Below, piece by piece: positions 11,182 through 23,652 of a stretch of 64,000 nucleotides of DNA. The stretch covers positions 310,001 to 374,000 of the forward strand of contig OX387203.1 in NCBI GenBank assembly GCA_947561715.1. Reading direction: 5' to 3'. The stretch is from Ascidia mentula (taxonomy: Eukaryota > Chordata > Ascidiacea > Phlebobranchia > Ascidiidae). Below the pieces are notes generated by a model, which had not been told where the DNA came from, did no database searches, and saw only the letters and a list, made by a program, of their open reading frames with translations. The translations under genes were made by a program, and so were the position numbers. Every line of letters starts with the position of its first letter. Within the stretch, counting starts at the first letter, position 1.

Positions 11182-12513
11182 TATCGGACAGTAGCAACAT
11201 ATTGTTCAAAACATGACTACAACCTTAATATTAATGGCTTTGCTACAATTTAAATTAAAACAATCCTGTGATCAACATTTCCAGGACAAAAGCAATGTAA
11301 GATGATTTATCGGTCTTGTTGGAATCGCAATTGTGGACTCACCAGATTAACGAATCTCAGTAACAAGTGCCTGTTAACGTTCACAACAATCGTGGCTTTT
11401 TCATTAAAAGCTCAAGAGATGGCAAGTCACGATTATGAAGAGGGAAATCACCGACAAATTACACAGCAGCTTATAATCGCTCGAATTAAAACTTCAACTC
11501 ATCGAATGTTTTCGACACAAGCTTGAACCGCAACGACCTGTTTACAAAAATGCGCTTTTTATACGGAATAAAACATGCAGTGGAATATTTGGGTGTTAAT
11601 CATGGCAACGTTGGACAAATATTTTTCACAGCTCGTTTGATTTCAGCATGTGTTCGTCGGGGAACTTCTCAGTAATCCACGCAAGCTGCTACTTTGTTTC
11701 CAACTTTGTTTCCAATAAAACAATGTTATGAAAGTCCAGAGATTGAAACGCCTTCATTAAATTATGGAGAGAGAAAGTTTATTAATTGCAATGTTGTAAT
11801 GTAAACGAATTTGTTCGTTTTGTTTTAAGCACAATGCACATATTTTTCTTGGTTGTTTTCCTGTACATTTAGCGTGTATCGGTATTTGTTTCACCTTTTC
11901 ACAGTGTGAATTCGTATGCTTGAGCAGTCGTGCTTGAATTGTGGTACGACAGTTGGTTGAGGTGCTGACGGGCGATGCAGTGTCAAGTCAGGGACAGTTC
12001 CCTGGTGGTGGCAATAATTTTATTACAAACGTAGCCACTTTGGTCATGTGACTCCAGGTCTCTGCGATAGGCCGTCAGTGCAGAGTAGCCTAGGCGTTTA
12101 GCTGGGTTAGGGACACGCTAATTTCGGTTACAGTAACACTCGTCACATCTCAGTTTGCAAGGAATTAACATTACATAAACGTTACAAAGACAGGAGAGTC
12201 TCAAAATTTAAACGAAACAAACGTCAAAACTATCCGGTCTTTTAACAACAAGTTGATCAGGATCTCGTGTTGAGATAGAGAGATGGTATCGCAGGTGCCT
12301 AAAGCCAAGGCAACAGCATCATGGTCAACAGTTCACGGCAAGATTTAATAGATATTGAAAACGGACATGAATTTACTGGTGACACGTTCGTGATGGCGAC
12401 CGTGGCCTGCAGCGATTTGTAGCAGGGTTGGAGTTGTTAGAAGCTAAAGCTCGGCTGTAGGTGTAAAGTGTTTTTTGGACTATTTGTGGGAGATTATCAT
12501 AAGCAGGACAAAA
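11182..12513. other. Intergenic and 5' region of the first SLCO gene
   Basis: No convincing exon was found. The sequence from about 12300 is probably the 5' UTR and promoter of the transporter gene: the frame stays open for some codons upstream of the ATG at 12514, so an upstream start or exon is possible. Confidence 0.35.
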
Positions 12514-15500
12514 ATGGCGGTTTTCACCAGTGTACAAATGTTTGTGGCTTCCTTCAGCATTGTCTACATGTTATCGGTAAGACTGATGTGTCAATAGCTG
12601 TTACTATACATTGGTATACCCGTACTGTGTGAATTCGTGAAGCCGCAAAGCTTATTACAACCTTGTAACACGATTGAATGCTCAGTTGTTTTACTGGAAT
12701 CGCAACGCATGGCTTATTTCACTTTCACACTGAAGTTTAATGAAGGTGCTTTATGTAAATAATGAGAAAAATGTATGAAGTTTATTGAATTGTGGTTGTT
12801 CGGGCGACTACTGCTGTAATAGACAGAAGCCACCTAATGTGCCTGAATTTCTTTTTGAGTGGTCAACTATGCTCTTACTTGTATTTGATGTTTAAACATT
12901 TTTATGACAAAGCTCCGTGAGCCACTCGCATGCGCTCGGGATCACATATTTATGCACTGGGCTAACCCTTTGCTGTGTGCGACATGCATGGGATAGAATG
13001 CTGGTTATAATCAAATCTCTGCCCATATATGGGCAACACCACATGTACTTGCTTATGGACAATTTAAACAGATTTTGACTGACGCGTTTGGAAGGGGAGT
13101 TTACACAACGATCGAACGCAGATTCCAAGTTACAACCAAGAAGATTGCGTCACTTTCAATCGCTTACCAGGTTGCAAACTTGTTGTTTCTGGTGATAGTG
13201 AGTTACTACGGGAGGAAATGTCACAGGTAACACACAATGTTCGTCACACATTGCCATGGTTAGAAAATTTGCTCCAAGATCATGTGTTATTCTATGGCTG
13301 CTCGCTATTGCGTATCTAAAGATGCAGAAATATTGTCTACACAGGCTATGTTGACTGTATCTCAAGGCACAACATATTATATGGTTTCGTTGAAATGTTC
13401 GTGTCATAATTTAATATTTGTAGGAAAATAACACAGTGTAACAGTTAAAAAAGTTAAACACTGGAACCTAACGCGTGTTTTTCACACGAAATGTTGGGCT
13501 TGACATCCCGCCTATAGAGGAAACCGCATTGACACGACCGGATCTTGGATAATGTTTCAAAATTTTGTGATGAATTGCTTTTAGTTGAAAACCCACAAGC
13601 TTGTTGCGATAACAACATGAGCGCATTGGGTTGGGTTTAATTCATACACTCAGAATCCTCGTTAAATCTGCTATTTTACTTTCCTTATTGGTACTTCCGC
13701 TGTGTCCTTGTTATTTTAACTGTATTTTAATTGCTTGTTGGTTATTCTACACATCGAATTTGTGTGGTAAAACACCACATACTGCTGCACATGGAAGTAT
13801 TGCATTCCACAACCCAAGTCATATCTGTTGGCGATACAGTGGAAAAAACATATTTGTCGAACGTCGATTTATGAAAGAAGTTGAAACTGAATATTTGTTT
13901 CCCAGGCCTCGGGTTGTGGGGGGGAGTTGTCTGCTTGTTGCAATCTCATTTTTCTTCATCACGATACCACACTTTGTGAGCGATAAGTACGATTATACGA
14001 TAATCGATACAAACGATTCCACTTTAACTGACGATACATCTCAACTGTGCAGGTAACGTTGTTTCAATTCAACAAGCTGATTTTATGCGATTTCTGCCGA
14101 GTAATCACAAACCCAACTGGATAAAGTAATCATTATCAGTACAACTAAATAATGACATTTGTGCTTTTTCTAAGCCTGGAGCCCAATATTTTGCATTTAC
14201 GATCGCCTTGGAGTTTCGCTAACCCTGGGTCGACAACCACAACTGTATGATATTACATTGCATTCACAGCCTGGCCTCTACACACCCAATGCCATCAAGC
14301 ACTGTGACTTCACAATGCGACATTGATGACTCGACAACGAGTAGTGGAATATCTGGATTGTATTGGATGGTTGTGGTGGGGTACGCACTGTGTGGGGTCG
14401 GGGGATCCACCTTTTACCCCCTAGCTTTTAGTTATGTTGATGATGTCGACAAGGAGAGTTCGCTTTACATTGGTAAGTGGGGTGGGGGGGGGGGGGGGGG
14501 GGGGGTGTTTATTAAACATAAAAGAAGAATGACATCCACATGTTTCACCATAAAACTACATCAGGACTTAGAGATTTTGAAATTGAACTTAATTCTATTA
14601 AACCATGGAAAAACATTAGAATAACCATACCCTGTTACAACTTTATGGAATTGAAAATTTACTGTTGTTCTCCAGCCATCATCAACACAGCTGGATTGCT
14701 TGGGAACGTACTTGGTTATGCGATGTGTGGGGTAATCCTTAAACTATGGATCGACTTCGAACGTATACAACCTGGTGCGGAATACATGAGAAAATTTTCA
14801 ATGGCGAAGTCTAATAAGTTGACACTTTATCCTGACAGGTACAGTGGATTTAAAACAGGAAGATCCGAGATGGATCGGACCCTGGTGGCTCGGATTTGCA
14901 ATAGGAGGAATTCTCACGTTCCTTTTCTCAATTCCTCTTTTTTTCTTCCCCAAATCAAACGGGAACGACGAGAAGACGGATGAGGAGTTGGATGAGGGAA
15001 GAGGACTCAATGAGATGATGAAGGAGGACGAAAACATAAGGAATGGAAGGGAGTGGAAAGAAATGTGCAAAGGTCATTTATTTTTTACTGATGTCATGGA
15101 TGAACGTGCAACAATCTGGACGTCTTACCACAGGCTACAATTAAGGCGTTTTTTTGCAATATAAACATTAAATACCCACATTTTTTTGTTGGCTGTTGCC
15201 ACAAAAACGCGTATTTCTAAGTGACGTAACATTTTTGTATGGTGTCAGATAGGTTCGTTAACATCACAGTTAAGTTGGGTCAGCATTTTTTCTGTTTAAG
15301 ATGAGTAAAATCGTCTGAATAGAACTTTGACCTTTCCATGCTTCCCACCAGGCCCACTCGCAACATTCAAACGAATGTTCATGAATCCTGTGTATGTATT
15401 CACAATCACATCCGGGACTCTGTGTATTGCAACCCAGATAACCATGATCGCGTTCAGTCCGAAGTACTTTGAAGTTAGTTTCGGAATAAGCGCCTCCAAC

Positions 15501-17805
15501 AGCGGTTACATTTTCGGCAAGTTATTCAAATTGTTACTTTTTTTCTTACACGGTTTTGTTTGAATTTAAACTAAACAAATATCAGTTCAGAAAGTCTGAT
15601 ATATTGACAGATAAAAGTTGATTTTTGTCGGTCAGTTATAATGATGATTTAAAGTAGATGTTATTCCACAGGCGCAGCGGTCCTGCCCTGTTCTGGTCTC
15701 GCCGTCATCATTAGCGGGATTATCATCAAAAAGATGAAGTTGGAGAGTAAAGGAACGTTGACATTATGTCTTGTATCTGTATGTGGATCGTCGGTCTGTC
15801 TTCTACTGTTGTGTTTTGTCGGTTGCCACACAATCGATGTTAGAGGAGTCACAGCAACGTACACAGGACAAGATATAAGGTTGGGAATTTGATTTATCAC
15901 CGGTTTGTGTCCAGCTATTTTAAAGGCCTGATGGTTTCCAAACATAATTCAAAATCCCTTAACATTCGCAAGTTATAAAAGCAGAACAACTTGGCGCAAT
16001 TCAACTCTGGCTAATTACACATCGTACTTCCGTCGTATCAGACTTTATGTTTATGTGAGGATATTCCGCCACAACTTGGAACAGTCAGTTTCCACAAAGC
16101 ATTCAAAAGCCCAACAACCCTAAATTATTATAACACGTGTCTCCAAAATACGTGGCAAGGGCCTGGTAGGTTTTTTACTTCCAGTTCTCCAATACACGAG
16201 TGTAATACGGGTTGCGATTGTCAACATGGAACTTTCGCCCCTGTTTGTGGTTCAGATGACGTCACGTATTTATCACCGTGTCACGCAGGTTGTTCGAGTG
16301 CGGTGGGAGATACACAGGTGTGTGGATTCATATGCAATGATTTCTTTGCTTTTCTAAGTACGACCATACATATGTGGTCATCCATGCAGTGAATCTCACT
16401 TGCTTTGTGTAAAAATGTTGCAAACAAATAATTACTAGGAGCGGCAACAGCACCCGAACATATAAATTCATCACCAACATTTTCCATTCAGAATTTCACC
16501 GACTGCGCATGCGTGGAAGGAAACTCCACCGCCACTGGAGGCGCATGTGAGCTCTCGAAATGTCCTCACCTTTTCATCCTCGTGGTGGCGCTACAGACAG
16601 CAGCAGCATTCTTCTCATCTATGGTGATTACCCCTTTCATGATGGTAATTCTAAGGTGAGATGTGGATGTGTTTGAGGCTTGTTGAGTGTTTGAGAGAGG
16701 ATTCTTGTGGACTTTGTTGTCGTGCTGAGAAGTTGAACCCAGATGTTAAGCGGGTATTTTTAACCGTGTTCACATGCAAATCTTACAACTACGAAAGTTA
16801 AACGACAGAACTTGCTCAATGGTTTGTGATACAAGAGCTTATAGTGCTTTATGGGGTCGTAAGTTACAAGGATTACCAACTTTCCATAAAGCCCAACATA
16901 CATGCTGTTGTATTGCCGAACACGGCAATGTTGGAAACAATAATATTTTTTGGGACTCTTATTAAAAAATTGTGAAACCGCCAACGGTTTAGGCGGCAAA
17001 ACAGGTGTTAGAGCTCTGTTCAAAACAAAAGGTTTCATATTTAACTTGCCTTGAATAACTTTGCTACAGTCTTGTAGATTATTTTTATTCTTTATGATGT
17101 GTTTAAACTTGAGGTTTTGTGTTTGGTTCTTACACTAAAAAGGCTGAGAACTATATTGAACAAGACGGTTATTCCACATACAGACATTTAATTCGCCCCT
17201 CATATTGCTGTAGAACGGTTCCACCCGAAGATAAGTCGGTAGGAATAGGAATAAGCGCATTCATGGTTCGTGTAGCAGGTTTAATACCATCACGTATTAT
17301 ACTGGCTGCAGCAATCGACTCAACATGTTTATATTGGAGTGACGGGGGTTGCGGAGATGAAGGTTACTGCAAGGTTGGTGGTTCGATTCCCGGTCGGGGA
17401 ACCAGTTTTATCCATGAGTAAATATTACTTTTTGGAGATAATTTGCATGTTTCAATCAAGTAACAAACCTCTAATTGAAGCAAGCTGAATACACCAGAAA
17501 AAATCGATTTCGCTTACCTATACTGTAGGCATAGATATGTAACAGAGGTTTACATTGTTAATCACATTTCCTATGACAACAAGACCAGTGAAGTAATAGA
17601 TTCACAGCAAAGAAAACGATTTTTGTTTCAGATTTACGACAACTCGGCGTTACGAAAGTCAATGTTTGGAATATTATTTCTCTACCAAGCTGCCTCAGTG
17701 CTGACAACGGGTTTGGCGAAGTTCTTTGAAGCGAGAGAAAGAAGAAAAAAGAAGCAAAAGAGAAACGCTGAGAAAAAAGAAATTGATCGTTCCAAACTTA
17801 TATAA
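12514..17805 (+). CDS. Organic anion transporter, SLCO/OATP family (copy 1)
   Basis: Twelve exons (12514-12576, 13072-13226, 13906-14052, 14270-14472, 14676-14774, 14839-15072, 15352-15516, 15672-15879, 16185-16317, 16492-16655, 17214-17373, 17632-17805) join in frame to 634 residues, close to the usual OATP length. Family hallmarks are visible. TM2-TM3 region: GVYTTIERRFQV and VSYYGRK. Family signature region: EDPRWIGPWWLGFAIGG. A Kazal-like Cys-rich loop (CNTGCDCQHGTFAPVCGSDD) lies in exons 9-10. The C-terminal part has AFMVRVAGLIPSRIILAAAI and CLYWSDGGCG. OATPs are 12-TM plasma-membrane carriers for bile salts, steroid conjugates and other amphipathic anions. Exon 7 uses a GC donor (GCAAGT). 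The N-terminal start is uncertain. Which OATP subfamily it belongs to cannot be told here. Confidence 0.9.
14484..14505 (+). repeat. 22-base poly-G run
   Basis: An uninterrupted G run begins about 11 bases after the splice donor of SLCO copy 1 exon 4. It may form a G-quadruplex in DNA or pre-mRNA, and it is prone to sequencing error and length variation. Confidence 0.9.
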
Positions 17806-18808
17806 TTTCCATAAACACTTTTATTGAAAGTAAAATTTTCATTTCATTACTTTCGAGGTTTTTTTCTCTTTAATTAAAGTTTTCTTGAAATTTAATATGC
17901 AAGCCACGTGTTACACGTAAAAGTTTGGCCGTGTTCGAGTCAAAATAATGCCGGGGATATTATTTTTTTTGTAATATTTACTAGAAACAAATACCACACT
18001 TAGTGACAAACAAACAACAACAACGTATGTTTATACCTTAAACATGGAACCATTTCAATCGAATTCCTTTCTGCTGGCGTTGCCATAGCAACAGAAGCAT
18101 TCACTTTCACAGATTGCGACTGCAAAACATTTATTCGCCGTCAAAATTCGAACGCGGCTTAATTGAGTCAACAGCGACACCACAGAGATTAAAACGACCT
18201 GTTTGCAAATTTCTGAACACTGCTATAAATTTTAACTGATATCAAACTACAAAACAAAGACACTCATTCCTACTAACCCGAAGTAAAGGCAGTGAAGCCC
18301 AGACTAATTTGTCTTTTTACTTACGTACAAGCAGACTTTCTTTCCCTCATAATTTAGAAACCTGATGATGATATTGGCGTCAAAAGTTTAATAATACAAG
18401 AAAGGACTTTGCGGTTAATAAATAATGGTGAAATAAAAATGGGCCAAAAAAATGAACCAGACATCATCCAGTAGTGAAATGGAATATTGTCGGGAAAAAA
18501 ATATCTTTTTAACACAGAACTACTGCAATATATATTTTGAAACTAAACATGAAATTGCAAAATATGATTACATCCTTATTTGACAATTTGGACGAAATTG
18601 TATTGACACAAATATTGAGCATAAATATGAGTAAATTTCTTTGTTCATCGGAAATCCATTTTTGAAGTAATGTCCGATCACATAAGGAATATGTGATGTA
18701 ATTTGATACATAGCAAAGATGCTTCATAATCATCCGGGGTGATCATGGTCATCATAAGAATGGCATAATTAGCAAAAGATTATGAATTGAAAAACCAAGT
18801 GAATGTTT

Positions 18809-19568
18809 TTACACACTGGTTCCTTCAAATCCCTGATCCAAGAAAAACTTGGTGTAGTTTTCTTGAGTTGGTCTAAGGAAAAAAATGGGAAAGTTGAACT
18901 TTTAAACCGCAAAAGTTTGTAAAGTAAATACCTTTTATATCTGTTTGGACCGAGAAACCCAATTGTCAAACGTAAGATTCCAATTCCAGTAAGGATTATG
19001 AATCGTGATGTAAAATCAAGTTCAGATAACCCTGATCCAATTGCTTTTGCCCACCAAATCATCAATCCTGTTGTGGAAGCATACCTAATGCAAAACTTTG
19101 TTTTCAGTGATTTCAGTGAACCCCAAAAAAGGTTAAACTTAAATGGACAACAGTAAGATTTCCTCATATTTGTTTCATGGGTAATTAAACATTGCATAAG
19201 ACACTGTGGTGGTTGCCAACATAACAAAGTTGATGTTAACCACTGGACATGACACAGTAGTCAATATCTAAATTTTTGTTAAAACTAACCTTGGTTTACA
19301 ACCACTATCTAATAATTAAACACCAAAATTGGTAAAATGCTTATCCTGTTAAAAATGCACAAAAATATGTGTTAAAAGTAAATGTTTAAAACAAAAGTTT
19401 TACCTTAGCAAGGAAATCCAGAGGTAAAATGCTGTTTATCATATTAAGTAGATGTTTCAAACTCTTACTGGGTTCATCATCAGTACTATAACCCAGTGAG
19501 AGTTCGAAACGTCTACTAATAATATGATCAACAGCATCCTTAGCTTTGGCTTTCCTTTTTAAAGTCAT
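18809..19568 (-). CDS. Unrecognised 179-aa protein with hydrophobic segments, just downstream of the NLR gene
   Basis: Three exons (19404-19568, 18932-19242, 18809-18872) join in frame to 179 residues. The N-terminus is basic (TLKRKAKAKDAVDH). The middle is Cys- and Trp-rich, and the region RFIILTGIGILRLTIGFLG could span a membrane. I do not recognise the family. The ATG is only 28 bp after the NLR stop codon, on the same strand. Two readings are possible. It may be the second gene of an operon, which Ciona is known to have, with spliced-leader trans-splicing and tiny spacers. Or it may be a C-terminal extension of the NLR: a 46-nt intron (donor GTAAAA, acceptor AAAAAG) would join the two frames without a break, though its acceptor is poor. 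Confidence 0.5.
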
Positions 19569-19596
19569 TAACTCAGATATTTTGCACCCAAACGTT

Positions 19597-22500
19597 TTAC
19601 CGCTTTACAAATATCTGCCATGATTGATATTCTTGTTGCCATTCTGCAGACATGCCACAGTTGTCACATTTAATATCCACCATGTGTATGAATGAAATAC
19701 AAGTAATTTTTTTTGCTCCACGATCTCCAATATTATTGTTGCTCAAATCAATTATTCGATAAGTTGGCTACAGAAACAGATGACGTTGGAAGATTAATCA
19801 ACACCAAATGCCAAAATAACTTCAATGAAACAAAACTATTAGTTTACCTTGCTAAGAGAAAAGGTTTTGGATATTGCATATAAAAGTTTATCATCAATTT
19901 CAGTAATTCCACAACCAACCATCTTTAAAAACCACATATGCTGAAGACATTCTGCCATTGCACAAAGTCCATTGTTGCCGACTTTATTTCCAGATAAATC
20001 AAGGAGCAACATCTGAAAACAATGATTGAACTTTAAGTCACAACCTCAGCACAATTAAACACAAACAATAACCCTAACATCTTGTTTTGGTTAAAATAGC
20101 GGGGTTTGTATGATTCTATGTATTTGCACATGATTTGTATTACCATGGAAACATCAACACAATAATAGCATTACCCATTTTGATTGGTTTATTGCGTTTA
20201 TCAGATGTTGGTTCAACTGAGTTATGCCACAACCAGAAATGTCCAAAGATCTAATTGAGGAAAGGCAGTTTGTAATTTCTTGTAGTCCAGCATTTCCAAA
20301 TTCATTGTTCGACATCACAATGTTCAACTAAACACAATTACATAAAATCTAAAGTAAAATTTATTGAACACAATATTAAAATATTTAACAAGCCAAAAAT
20401 GCTTTTAACAATCAAAGTCATAAAAAATTAAAAGTATTAAAAAATTTGGAAATGATTCCATCAATTTTGTATTCACCATATTTTTTTTCTTTATTGCATT
20501 TGTTAGTTGGTTGTCAACAGTTGTAAAGTGACAAGAAGCCATTTTTAGGCATCTTATATCAGATACAGAGGACAAAATATTGCAAATTCCCTCTATCCCT
20601 ATGTTGTTCCTCGACACATCTACATATCTCTGAAAAAATTAGTTGATTATGATTTGGAATAAAAACTAGTAAATTTTTAGTCCAGCTTACAAAATAATTT
20701 GTGCCTAAACAAAAATGCAATAGATTTACAGAATGAGACAGACTGAATCCATTTTGTTTGTACAATGTAAAACATGCAAATTCACATACCCATGATTTCC
20801 TGTTTTCCGTTTTCAACCAATTTCTAGGAGCATGCGTGATTCCACAATTGACAGCAGTCAAATCATTAAATGGGACAATTCTAGTTGCAATTACTTCCAA
20901 TCCAATGTCTCCTATGTTGTTGTCAGATACATCGAGATGCAACTGCAAGTTAACATTTCAATTACGAATGTATGGGAGCTACACATCAATGTGGAACAAA
21001 CCCGAAGATATGGATTTTCAGAGAGGATATTCAAGTATTCCACAATAACATTTAGTTCAGTAACATTATAAACTTTCATGTACACCGGCTAAAACAAAGT
21101 TAATTAGTTTATAAATATTACTGACACTTTTAAGTAGACATACCAAAATATACCATGGAAGGAGGGTTTCTTTTTTTAGGAGCACCTCTGTACTTACAAA
21201 TAATGTCCCTAACTGATGTTTGAAAAAAATCATCTGAAAGAAAAAAGTTTAAAGGTCTAAACATGCACAAATTTTAAATGCCACATCTTAATCATGCATA
21301 TACCTTGTAAGTACTCTGTTTCAATGCATTTTGAAACAATTCCAAAGAATTCCCGAAAAATCGGGCTGAAATTTTGTCAATTTTTCTATTTAGTTGTTTC
21401 ATGATGTCGAAAAAACAGGCAATGTCTTGGGGATAAATGTTAGCATCCTCAACAACAATATGTTCTGGAAACCTTAGTTGCAAGGACTTTGTTATTTCTT
21501 TATCTTGTGTTTCACTGGCCCATTTACAAGCATGGAATATGTTTGAAGGAATAGAAGATAGTACAACGCGTTTTTTGGAGCAAAACATCTCATTTGTAAA
21601 TGGTATTCGATAACTTTTGGCCAACTCATCAAACTTCTGTTTGTTACAGAAACCAAACATTACAGACACCATGGTTTGGTGTAGATCAAATATTCGTTTG
21701 TCAGAAAGTATTTTTTGTAGTGTATCAGTTGAAACATAATACATTAAAAAAATGGCAGCGAAATAATCTTGCCATATTCTATGGGCAAAGTAGCCAACTT
21801 TACCACAGTGCAAAATTTCTAGAACTAGATCAACCGACTCATCAAGACCCGTGAAAAGGAAAGAAGATTGTTTAATTCCTGCTTTGTTTAGATCATCAAT
21901 AGTAAAGAGGTATTTGTTTTCAAGAATTCCCATGCACGCCAGCTTGCCTAAAGCCATTATTTCATGCTCACGGTTGTGCCTCGATTTGAAATAGTTTCTG
22001 TAGTAATATGATAGAATATCACACAGGGAAACTGTTGTTATTATCGGATTTTCAACAAAATAGTTGTGAACCAAAATAAAGAATAATGGAATGCTGCAGT
22101 AGGATAAGATTTTGGGGTTTTCTTTTAAGGCAGAACAAATGCGAGTGTAGTGTTTTCCACAAACTTCTTTGCCTAATTTCTCCTGGGTTTGTTGACTAAG
22201 TCCACAAATTTCGACAACAAAATGTGGTATGTTATGGGGGTGAATCTCATAGAATTGATCTGGCCTGGATGTTGCTGCTTTTTTTGCTAACGGAAATATA
22301 TTTCCATTAAGAATGTTCATTATAAAAGTCATTGCATCAGACTCTTCAAAAAGAGATACATAACCATATTTTTTTTGCAATATCTCTACACCAGCTTCAT
22401 CAAGACCGTCCATAATTATAATCATATCTGGATCTTTGTTCAGCAGTTTGAGAATATATTTTTGATGTTCTAAGGTCAGATCTATTTCTGGAGACCAAGA

Positions 22501-23652
22501 GAACAAAAGTTTGAATAAAGTTGTTTTTTTATCGAATTGAATTGACCTTAATTCAATAAAAAATATAAATGTAAGACTATCCTTATACTGTTCAAGTAAA
22601 TGTTTAAGCCAAAGCTTTGTAAAAGTAGACTTTCCAATCCCAGGCTGTCCCACAATACAAGCTGTATTCCCATGGTTTTCTCTGTACTTTTTAGCGGCTG
22701 GCTCATCCATATTAGATGTCTGTGACATTGCAAACTCTTCGGCAGTTTGAAAAATGTCATTCATTTTTACTGGCATGATATTCTGTTGCTTGCTTCCAAA
22801 TAAATCCCCATCATCGTCGTCAGCAAGAGAAATGTGTAGATTAGTAGTTAATTCTGGTACTTCGAAGCCAACTTTGTGCTTTGTTTGTACAGAATGACTC
22901 AGTGACCCAGATATCTCTTTTGCCCTTTGTAGCAATTGCTGTTGCAGTTTTTCTATAGAAAGAATATCTAAATGTCATGCAATGCCAGTGCCCACGTCGT
23001 ATATACTATAACACTTAAAATACCAACTTGCCTGTGTCAAGTTTCTCCTTGCTTCTATCAGGTTTTACATTTTTAAATATTGTTAGATTGTTGACTCCTA
23101 CAATGCTCGATTGAATTTTGGCATGAGATGCAAATACCTTTGAAGTTATTCCTGTTTCAAAACAATATAGATTTAGTAATTCTGAAATTATATGCAAGTT
23201 GGTTAAAATATTCAAATGTTTCCAGGATTTATTTTGATTGAAGTAACATGAATTTCAGATTTTCCAGAAAATAAAAAATTTAATGTAATACTTTCAGTAA
23301 AACATCGAAAAAACGTTGGAAGTGTTTCAGATTCATTACAAACTATTTTAAACATCAATTATCATGATTGGCAAAAGCCAAAATACAACGGCCTAAATTA
23401 TTAGTCATTTACAGTTGATGGAAAGAAAATATAATATGCCAGAACCAATATTCTAGTCATTGCCTGTATATATTCTCATAAATAACTTGATGTCCCATGA
23501 GTTTCTACAAAAACATTTGTCGAAGGCCTAATACAAAAAATGCAATCCAAGTAAAAAACATTTACAAACACTTGTGGCACAAACTAATTAAACCACTCAC
23601 CACCATTACTGCTGCTTGTTTCAAAGTCTTTTTCAAACTTGTCAGTAGCCAT
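19597..23652 (-). CDS. NLR-type immune receptor (NACHT plus leucine-rich repeats)
   Basis: Ten exons (23601-23652, 23032-23151, 21304-22952, 21198-21233, 21002-21088, 20790-20942, 20477-20629, 20175-20327, 19848-20012, 19597-19767) join in frame to 912 residues. The large third exon holds a NACHT ATPase: Walker A GQPGIGKST near residue 159, Walker B IIIMDGLDEAG near 240, and a winged-helix-like region after it. The C-terminal exons encode leucine-rich repeats (for example LHLDVSDNNIGDIGLEVIA); three of them are exactly 153 nt and all are in phase 0, the usual one-module-per-exon NLR design. The first 157 residues show no death, CARD or pyrin domain that I can recognise. Proteins of this type are intracellular sensors of microbes or damage. 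Exon 2 ends in a GC donor (GCAAGT). Confidence 0.85.

Noticed and set aside
13631-14056. 141-codon frame before OATP exon 3
   Set aside because: The coding signal starts only at the acceptor before 13906; the upstream part is intron read-through.
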